Positions 56,732 through 64,000 of a DNA stretch of 64,000 nt are shown one piece after another. Numbering within the stretch: the stretch's first letter is position 1; every line of letters starts with the position of its first letter. The notes beneath the pieces were generated by a model. It was not told the origin of the DNA, searched no databases, and worked only from the letters and a program-made list of their open reading frames with translations. Source of the stretch: Gloeophyllum trabeum ATCC 11539 (lineage: Eukaryota; Basidiomycota; Agaricomycetes; Gloeophyllales; Gloeophyllaceae); contig NW_006920414.1 of assembly GCF_000344685.1 (NCBI RefSeq), positions 1,927,577 through 1,991,576 on the forward strand, read 5' to 3'. The position numbers were made by a program, and so were the translations under genes.

Positions 56732-57838
56732 AGGACCCCTGAAAATACCGATAGATGCCGGTGCCAGTCCGGACAAAAAAGGCACCTCGGGTGAGGAACG
56801 CCGGTCCCAGTCCGGACGTAAATGGGGGGCTCAGCCGGCCAGCCCGGTTTTTTAGTCCGGACACCAACGGCACTGGATGACTTCCCGTAAGCATTTAGAA
56901 CGCGTTTTGAGCAGTTCTAAATCTCTAAACGCATCAAGCCGAGATGCCGTCTTGTCACGCTCTCGCTTAGACCAAGTTTTGATGAGGCTCGTCGAGCAAA
57001 AACCGTCTCTAAACTTTAAATCTAGCAGGGGGGGTCGACCCCCCTTTCCAAATCTCCAGACGACTCTAAACGCTCGCTTAGCCTCGGTTGAGGTCCGCGT
57101 ATCAAACCTGCCATCAGCACCTGCTAACTTGAGCGATCCGCTCGCCGTAAATGGAAAGCGACCTCATGGTCGTGACTTGCAGTCGTCGAGCGTTGGTCTG
57201 GCATTACGGATGGGAGGAACGGTTCTATTTTTCCATTGCACCGTGGCAGCGAGTGTGACCAGGTACGCTGATGGCGTTTAGAACTGCGAAATCTAGGATT
57301 TTGGCTTACGGGAAGTCATCCACTCCTTCAGTGAGGGCGGTTGTAGTCCGGACATGGTCAGCAGCCCGTCACTTCGTCCCGACTGGTACATTATCATTAC
57401 CCCGTATGGTGTTTTGTACCAAATAAGGATAGACATGCATGGAATTATACAGTTTTTAGTATCACGACGGCTTCCGGCGTCCAGTGGCTGGCTGTAAGAC
57501 GAAAGCCACCATGCTACAGGCCATTGAGTCTGATGGGGAATGTGACGAATTTTAGGGAGGGACATGATCATCTATCTCGAGAACTAACTTTCATAGATGG
57601 TTCAGGATGGTGGGCTAGCATACATACACCCTAGTATCTCGTGTCTAGAATGAATTGTGGACTACAATGGGTGATTTTCGCTGTTTCCTAGAGGCCGGGG
57701 CCATAGTCCGGACATGAATCCGACCTTGGCCGAGGCCGGTATTTTATCCGGACATAAAGGCGGAGGGCAGCCAAAAAAAGTCCGGACATGACAAAATCGA
57801 GTCCCGCACCGGCATCTATCGGTATTTTCAGGGGTCCT
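56732..57838. mobile_element. Non-autonomous DNA transposon with subterminal TCCGGAC repeats
   Basis: An 1107-base element bounded by 33-base perfect inverted repeats (start AGGACCCCTGAAAATACCG at 56732; the mirror copy ends at 57838). Seven copies of a TCCGGAC core, most as AGTCCGGAC, lie in the outer parts: three near 56766-56858 and four from about 57346 to 57786. It has no transposase ORF. Target duplication is not visible: the flanking 8 bases differ (GTTGCATG versus AGGAGTCC), so decay or recombination is likely. End sequence and motif match the 317-base element at 13678. A second element (56875-57321) is nested in it. Confidence 0.8.
56875..57321. mobile_element. Nested MITE, ACT target duplication
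   Basis: A 447-base insertion inside the larger element. Its ends, GGATGACTTCCCGTAAGC (from 56875) and the reverse complement (to 57321), match perfectly, and an imperfect inverted repeat extends inward with TTCTAAA and AAACGC blocks. The 3-base direct repeat ACT flanks it (56872-56874 and 57322-57324). It has no ORF of note. A 3-base duplication is typical of PIF/Harbinger-like elements, but theirs is usually TWA, so the family is not settled. Confidence 0.7.
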
Positions 57839-57942
57839 AGGAGTCCTCGTCCGCAACACCAAGTCCGTCGCTGTCCGTCATTCCATCTCCAGCCGCGAGC
57901 TGCGTCTTCAGCTGTCCCCGTCGTCTCGCACGTTGACCAGCT

Positions 57943-60242
57943 ATGGCGAGCTCATCAAATTCTTCCTCAATGTCTGCCGCTCCTCAGAAGCCCAGGGGTT
58001 CCTACGGGTCGAACGTTCTATGGGCTCATCTGCTACGCAAAGACACGTCCTTGATGCCGCAGCCCTCCCTGAGCAGTAATTCTATAGGTCCTATAACACC
58101 GACCGACAAGACCGGCACATCTATGCGTATACTCTTACATGATACACAAGCTACCCTGGAGAAATTCTCGGCGCGGGTCGATAAACTGACGTCGGGCGTA
58201 GAGGAGACGAAGAGGGAGATGGTGACTATGAAGACGCTGTTCGGCGAGGAGCACGATAAGGTTGTCGAGCACACGGTGTCACTTGGTGAGAGGTGGAGGC
58301 CATCAGCGGCTAGTGTACCGCGATTATGACGCGCATATACCGACGTCGGGAGCGTATTGACGGCATTCTCTAGTGAACAGGTGCCAGACGACGTTGCAGT
58401 CCTCCATCGGAGCGCCTGCCCAGGCAGTCAAGGTCCAGGAAATTTTAGACGATCTATCTTCGAAAGGGGCGAAGCTCGAATCTCTGGATAAAAAACTTGA
58501 GCTACTTCAAATGGTACGCTCATATCCGCTGCTTGCTTCCCTCGTCATTGGTGGCCGCATATGACCGTTTCTCTAGATGGTACAGATGCAAACACAGACG
58601 TTGCAATCTATCCAAGAACAACAGGTCAACTTACTAACGTCCATAGTCCCCGTACTCCCCCTCCTCCAAGCTATCCCCGTCCAGCTCGAAGCAGCCAAAG
58701 TCGACATCAAGGACGCTATATGCAATATCCCCATGTCTTTGCCTGCTCCCCCTGCAGCTCAACCATTTCGACGTGCAGTGTACCAGTCCTCGAGCCCGTC
58801 TCTCGGGTCGCCGTCGCAGACCCAGAGTCAGACGAGGAAACGCACGAGATCCACAATAATCCCAGACGACGGGCAATATAGCAGGTTCTCGTCAAGTCGC
58901 GGCACGTCCGGATCTCCTGCTAGGAAGCGGCGGCGTACATCCTCGCCTACCTCACCTGTGCCCCCGAAAAAATCTGGAGGTATCTGCGGACGGTCACTTG
59001 ATATCGGAGCCCTCTCTCCGCTAACGGATAGAACAAATCGATCCTTTCATAGTCGATCTATTGGGGACCTGGGTGTCGTGCCACGATATCCTACGCCGAA
59101 GCAGACGTCCCCTGTGCTAGCAAAGCCCTCTGATTCTGGACTGGAACGCTTTGCAGCTAGCTCAGAAGTGGTCCCTGAATCTCCTAATGCTAGTCAGTCT
59201 AGTCATGTCTTTCCGGTCGATAATCTGTGTCTGGCTAGTCATGGACACGCGTCTTCCCCGAAAGCAAGTCCGGGCGTTGCTGCTAAGTCCTCCGCTGTCT
59301 ATCGCCTGGGTGCTCCCCTCCTAGGACATGGCCAACCCGGCGCTTCTGTGACTCCTTTGTCTAGACGTGTATCTGCCGTTGCATCGTCTTCTATGCTCAC
59401 CGGCGGGTCCAGATTAATACAGAAGATCCCGCCTCCTCACTTGCCCGCTACTCCCAGTGTCAACAGACGGCCCACGGTGTCACGTTTGGTCCCTCCGACT
59501 CCCCTCGGAAGCTCTGGTAGTCGATTGCCTCTTGGATGTTTTGGTCGCTTTGCTCCTCCTGGACTGGCGGAGGGGTCTCCTGCACTGTCTGCTCAGGGTA
59601 CAAGTACCGAAGCTGGTCGTCCTGCACGGCCGGATGTCAGGAGGTCTCCAGACGTAATCGATTTTGTTACCCCTCAGTTGTCCGGAAGTCCGCCTGGTAT
59701 CCCTCTGGGAGGCGTCTCTAGTCCTGGTGGGAAATCTCCTCCGTCTTTGTCGTCACTCTCTCCTCTTCCTGGCATTAAGGGCAAAGTTGGCTCTGAAAGT
59801 CAGTTCTCTCCTGAGATGCCTCTGTCGCAGGTCGTCAGAGGTCGCCTCTCCTCTGTTCTGGCGACTAGCTCAGTGAAGACAACGATTACGCTCCAGGCCG
59901 AGAAGGAAGCGCGGGTGTCTTCGTCTCCTCCGATTTCTGCGCGCCCGCGTACGATCGGGGCGCCCACGGCTGCTGCGCTGTTCGATACTGATCAGGACGT
60001 CACTGTCATCTCGCGCGCGCAGGCTGTGGGACAGCCAGTGAATATCTTGGGGACCACTGTGGCGTATGATTCAGGGTCGGTGGGCGGCAAGCCTATGAGC
60101 TTGAAGGATAGGATGGCAGCTCCGGTACTCGAGTCTTTCTCTCTTCTTCCCTCTCGTACTGACCATTTAGCAGAAGCTCGAAGGGAAGAGGTTTATACCT
60201 GTGGATGACTTAGACGACGATGACGAGAGTTCGTTTGGGTGA
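57943..60242 (+). CDS. Unknown coiled-coil, Ser/Pro-rich protein
   Basis: Four exons (57943-58285, 58374-58513, 58577-60124, 60174-60242) give 699 residues with all junctions in phase. The N-terminal 200 residues hold a conserved-looking GSYGSNVLWAHLLRKDTS block, then two heptad-rich coiled-coil stretches (TLEKFSARVDKL to EEHDKVV, and ILDDLSSKGAKLESLDKKLELLQ followed by Met/Gln-rich helices). A long disordered Ser/Pro-rich region follows, with basic clusters (TRKRTRS, PARKRRRTSSP) that look like nuclear localisation signals. The C-terminus is a separate acidic exon, KLEGKRFIPVDDLDDDDESSFG. The layout suggests a nuclear scaffold; I do not know the function. Its ATG is only 105 bases past the transposon end at 57838, so that element may now supply promoter sequence. 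Confidence 0.75.
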
Positions 60243-60577
60243 TGGTGTTGTTCTTCTTGCTCCATGTACGCGGTGTTATCTGTGAACTGTTCCGACTGCG
60301 ATCTCGTGATGTACGTATACCGTTAGTTAACCACATGATATGCTTCAACGAATGTATACGCCACTGGGATGGCATGCTGCGCACGATTAACTGCCTGTGG
60401 CAATCCAGCGTGGCTGTACATCCCTTACGATACCGGCTCTGGGCTGCAGTGTAATGGAGTGCATACCCACGTCGGAGGCGTGCCCCGCCTCGTCCAAAGG
60501 TGCCTTATACCTGCGCGAACACCCTACACCGTTCACTGTCGTCTCTTGAGGTCAAACTGAGACTTTCTTGATTATTC
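60243..60577. other. Short intergenic region
   Basis: 335 bases between tandem genes; it must contain the promoter of the next gene. Nothing else seen. Confidence 0.4.
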
Positions 60578-62752
60578 ATGAGTCTCGATCAGAACCTGTT
60601 CACGCTCAACTTGGTACAGCGTCCGGACAATCCTGCTGTGATCGACCTCGTGGATACGAATGGGACGGCGCATTATAGGAAGCAGAGGATCCCGGGGAGC
60701 GTGTATAAGATAGAGTTGGTCGGTGAGTCGCCTCACGTTCGATGGGGGCAAGCGGATGGCTGATTCTGCCTGCCTTGCGTCTTCCTGCATCAGATCCCCT
60801 GTCCGAATCTGTACTTGCTACGGCGACGGCGCCGAGCGCGACGAATAAACATAAGACTATCGAACTGTACAATCCGAACCTTGCGATAGACTTGAGGTAC
60901 ACCGGAACTTTGTCGACGAGGTGGAAGTTCAAGTGGGAGGAGTGAGTGCTACAGTGCTGCTGGATGAGTCCTTGAGGAATGGCTCTGAACGTTGCGCTTG
61001 ATTTCAGCCATGAGTTCGAGTGGAAGAAGGAGGAGTGCTTCATTATACGGAAACCTGACCCTCCCGTGCTCGTCGCGATCACCAAGGAGCCCTCGAGCCG
61101 CGTCAGGTCATGGACGGTACAGATATTGGATTACAACATCAACCGGTGCGTTTCACTCTGACTTTGGGTTGATATGGGCGGAAGCTAAAAGGACGCGAAA
61201 GCTTTGACATTGAGGACAGGAAGGGGCTCGAGATCGTCATCCTGACGGCCTTGCTTACGTTCGGGGACTCGAGCGACACGTACCATCCTCCCGGGGATGA
61301 TCCCCCTCCCTACTCCGACCCTATCCCTTCGAGTTCCACTGCCCAGGCTGCACCCGCGAGCCTGGTCGCGAGTAGTGACATCAAAGCATCGCCGGAAGAG
61401 CCCCTTGAGTATAAGCCCCCGACACCCCCGCCGAAGCCTACCCCGAAGACGGGTATAGACAGGATCGCCGAGGTGCACGCGATGAGGGAGGAGATAAACG
61501 AAGTCACGGTCGACGATGAGGGGCTCTGTATGGATTACGCGCGGTACTGCTACAACCTGCTACAGGTACGGACCCAGTCGTTGCCTTAAAGCTCTCACTG
61601 ACTTCTGCTCGTAGGACGAAGCGATGCTGTTTATAACCGTCCGCTCTGCGAGCCCGGAGCAGGTGCCGAAGGTACTTCATGTGGTAGAAGAAGCGAAACG
61701 GCTTCGCCACCAAGCAGGTACGTACGCTCGTCGTCCCGCAACCTGGGCGTAGGATTGACCACATGCCGTATCTAGGGATAGCTTACGAGGAAGAGCTTCA
61801 CCAGTACGTCGTGTACGACACCAAGCCGGTGCCTCGGAAGGTACCGCGGGTCATCAACCTGGACGACCCTCCGTCTACGTCGCTGTATACGCCCCGGTCG
61901 AGCTTGACTGTGCATCTAAGTAAGATCCCTATGCCGGAACTGCAGCCGAAGCCTCCTGCACAGCCGGAGCCTGCGTTCAATCCTGAAGAATTCGGAACGT
62001 GGGCCCATCACTCGGATTCTTATCCTACGCCGAGCCAGTCGCCCAAGGAAGAATCGCACAAAGGGAAGGGCAAGGAGAAAGTTTTGGATCCGAAGGGAAA
62101 GGGCAAAGAGAAACAGAGCTCGAAGGACCGGAAGAAGAGAGAAAAGATGGAAAAGGAAGAGAAGGAACGAGAAAAGAAAGAGCAGGAGGACAAGGACAAG
62201 AGGGAGAAAGAGGAGAGAGAACGAGAAAGGAAGGAGCGGGAGAGGCGAGAGAAAGAGAGCCCGAAGCAGAAAGCCAAGCGAGAAAAGAAGGAGCGAGAGC
62301 AGGAGGTGAAGGACAGGGAGAGAGAGGAAAGGGAACGCCGGGAGAGAGGTAAGTAATTGTATACGCAGTTGCTTTGCAACTTCGCTGAACGCTCTTCTTT
62401 TACAGAGCGCAGCAGACTGTCTAAGCGTCGTGCATCTTCCTCCGGAAACCTCCACGTTCCTTCGAACCAAATGCATCCCTCGCAACCTTCGCCATCTCCT
62501 GCGCAACTGAACAACCCCGGTATATACATGGCACCGCCACCTCCGCGAAGTCCCAGACCTGCCGCATTGCCTGGACTGCCGCGTTTGCGGATACCCTTAC
62601 CAGAACCGCAGACCTGTCCAAGACCCCTCACGTCGTACGCTCATGCTAGGTTCTCGTCCTGGACCGGTGGGGATCGACCGGATGGGCGGAGGTTGTCCAC
62701 TGCGGCCCTGGCGACAGATTTGTACGACTTATTTAACTACAGGAGGACTTAG
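60578..62752 (+). CDS. Unknown protein with beta-rich N-terminus and KEKE coiled coil
   Basis: About eight exons give close to 600 residues. The first 190 residues look like one folded beta-rich domain (FTLNLVQRPDNPAVIDLVD, then IELYNPNLAIDLRYTGTL, then WKKEECFIIRKPDPPVLVAIT, FDIEDRKGLEIVILTALLTFGDS), similar in feel to tubby or LURP-like domains of agaricomycetes; that comparison is a guess. A Pro-rich linker (PPPYSDPIPSSS, PPTPPPKPTPKT) and a short helical segment follow. Then comes a very long Lys/Glu/Arg stretch (about 62050-62350), which should be a single charged coiled coil. The last exon is Ser/Pro-rich with an acidic-free, basic tail. Three copies of a proline-rich motif occur. The stop is at 62750-62752. 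Confidence 0.7.
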
Positions 62753-62866
62753 CGTTATGCCTTGAAGGTATATTGCGCCATTTTCAGCCTGTTCTTTGTA
62801 TACTCTCTTTTCATCGATCTCTGCCGTGACCTTATTTATAGATGCTCGTCTCCTTTACATGGATAT

Positions 62867-63199
62867 ATGGACATACATTTGGGCTTGTACGATGCCACAG
62901 GAAAATACTACGCTCTTTGCTATCGCATGCCTGAGCAGCTGTCGATCCGGCCGTTATTCTTCAAAAGAGGTCCTGATCATTTTGTGATAACTGACGACTC
63001 TGACCAGAAGGTCTTCTCGTTGGAAGAAGTCCCCTCAGTGTGGTGCGCTAATATTATTATTCACTTGTACGACGAGAGCTCACCCAATGTCATACTAACA
63101 GTGGAATATATTCCTCCCATGCTGTGTACGAACCGTGCCATCACCTCTGTCGAATCCATGTCTCCCACCCTCGACGCTCAGAACACCCGTTACTGCTGA
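62867..63199 (+). CDS. Small unknown protein (110 aa)
   Basis: A single open frame from ATG 62867 to TGA 63197-63199, with a beta-rich pattern and no low-complexity sequence: LYDATGKYYALCYRMPEQL, FFKRGPDHFVITDDSDQKVF and IIIHLYDESSPNVILTVEYI. The frame continues open upstream to 62762, so a longer start or a spliced 5' exon is possible. Its wording recalls the folded N-terminal domain of the preceding gene (strand-turn-strand with FIIRK/FVITD), so it may be a diverged single-domain paralogue; this is inference. Its stop overlaps the convergent dehydrogenase by 10 bases. Confidence 0.45.
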   Translation: MDIHLGLYDATGKYYALCYRMPEQLSIRPLFFKRGPDHFVITDDSDQKVFSLEEVPSVWCANIIIHLYDESSPNVILTVEYIPPMLCTNRAITSVESMSPTLDAQNTRYC

Positions 63200-64000
63200 T
63201 CTGGGACCAACGCAACCCTTCCTTTGAGCTTCCCGGCCATCATCTCTTTCAGGACCGTGCCACAGTCAGACAGAGGTCTCGTTTCCACGTGGGGTCGAAC
63301 GAGCCCCCCCCTAACGGCTTCGAGGACCTCCTTCAACTCCCCCTTACAGCCCCAGAAGGACGATTTGACGGTAACCTCCTTCAGCGCCGAAGGTAAGATG
63401 GGCAGCGCCATCGTGCTTGACCCCATGCCTACCACCACAATCGTCCCCCAAAATGCCACTGCAGAAACTGCAGTTTGGAAGCTGGCATCCGTCCCGACTA
63501 CGTCCACCACTACGTCGATGCTAAGCCTGTGCTCCTGGATCAGGGCTGCAAGTCTGTCCGGTTCGACCGCGTAGTCCGCTCCCACCTCCACGGCGGCTCG
63601 CAGACTCGTATCTCGGACGTCTGAGGCAACCACGCATCCCGCCCCGCAGCAGTTCTTTGCTATCTGGACAGCATTGTACCCTAGTCCTCCGCATCCTAGT
63701 ATGAGGACTGTCTGTCCTGATTGAATGCGAGCGATGGTGCGCATGGCGTGGTATGGGGTGAGGACAGCGTCCGTGCTTACGGCGACCACTTCAGCTGCTA
63801 TGTCCGAAGGACTCCCTGGTACAGCGACTATGGTCGAGGCCGGTACGACACAGTACTCTGCCCAGGACCCGTCTACTCCCAACCCGACCATATGCAGGGT
63901 GTAGCAAAGGTTATCTCGACCCATGGAGCACAGGACGCACGCTTCCTGGAGGCACGGGTTTACCCCAAGAATCGCCACGTACGTCCCGAGGCTGAACTCA
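63190..64000 (-). CDS. Zinc-dependent alcohol dehydrogenase (MDR family), 5' end outside window
   Basis: The C-terminal 270 residues of a medium-chain dehydrogenase/reductase; the N-terminus lies past base 64000. Structural-zinc Cys residues are present (a Cys-rich NPCLQEACVLCSMGRDNLC loop; the first gap has four residues, two more than usual). The Rossmann motif GCGGLGYNAVQIAK binds NAD(P), followed by VVASDVRDTSLRAAVEVGAD. The catalytic-zinc residues would be upstream. The end is KLKGRVALVPDQQ. No intron is seen in this part. Substrate class cannot be read; a secondary-alcohol or sorbitol-type enzyme is possible. Confidence 0.88.
   Translation of the reverse strand, partial: EFSLGTYVAILGVNPCLQEACVLCSMGRDNLCYTLHMVGLGVDGSWAEYCVVPASTIVAVPGSPSDIAAEVVAVSTDAVLTPYHAMRTIARIQSGQTVLILGCGGLGYNAVQIAKNCCGAGCVVASDVRDTSLRAAVEVGADYAVEPDRLAALIQEHRLSIDVVVDVVGTDASFQTAVSAVAFWGTIVVVGMGSSTMALPILPSALKEVTVKSSFWGCKGELKEVLEAVRGGLVRPHVETRPLSDCGTVLKEMMAGKLKGRVALVPDQQ

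Overview
This is a nuclear segment from a filamentous basidiomycete. The genes carry many short introns of about 50-60 nt with GT-AG ends, sit close together on both strands, and include typical agaricomycete families: a GPI-type aspartic protease, an M35 metalloprotease and a Zn2Cys6 activator. The gene content and compactness suggest a wood-decay Agaricomycete, possibly Polyporales; that placement is an inference. There is no rRNA, tRNA, CRISPR array or prokaryotic operon that I can support.

Layout. Bases 1-2410 have no gene I can defend. A secreted Ser/Ala-rich protein (2411-3459, -) is followed by a doubtful small gene (4486-4782, -), the eEF2 chaperone HGH1 (4846-6509, -) and the SAGA subunit SPT20 (7415-9853, +). 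Next come a GATA zinc-finger factor (11092-12855, -), a zinc-knuckle protein of unknown role (14141-15928, -), the RNA helicase DED1 (16757-18864, -) and an ING/PHD chromatin reader (19217-20868, -). SEC72 (21074-21964, +), the phosphatidate phosphatase APP1 (22095-24799, -) and the mitochondrial rhomboid PCP1 (24933-26621, +) follow in divergent pairs. Then come an aspartic protease (27267-29159, +), a WDR5-type COMPASS subunit (29445-30899, +), a GRAM/TBC/EF-hand RabGAP (31135-34880, -), an unknown membrane protein (35343-36994, -) and an MFS drug transporter (38049-40474, -). After these lie a DUF262 protein (41757-43374, +), RIB3 (43670-44540, -), the mitochondrial phosphate carrier (45007-46200, +) and a Zn2Cys6 factor (46737-49886, +). 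The right part holds a 1171-residue intronless membrane protein with a ComEC-type metallo-beta-lactamase domain (50336-53851, -), an M35 protease (54552-55927, -), a transposon-rich stretch (56297-57838), two unknown proteins (57943-60242 and 60578-62752, +), a small ORF (62867-63199, +) and a partial zinc alcohol dehydrogenase running off the right edge.

The genes do not form an obvious pathway. Four encode chromatin or transcription factors (SPT20, ING, WDR5, GATA). Three divergent pairs (ING/SEC72, APP1/PCP1, RIB3/phosphate carrier) share short promoters. The most unusual item is the intronless gene at 50336-53851: a transmembrane anchor and charged coiled coil, a ComEC/Rec2-like hydrolase fold and a glycine-rich collagen-like tail, in a genome where almost every other gene is split. 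The DUF262 gene is a second candidate for a domain with prokaryotic conflict-system ancestry. The mobile DNA includes a 317-bp element with 8-bp target duplications, a related 1.1-kb element, and a smaller element nested inside the latter.
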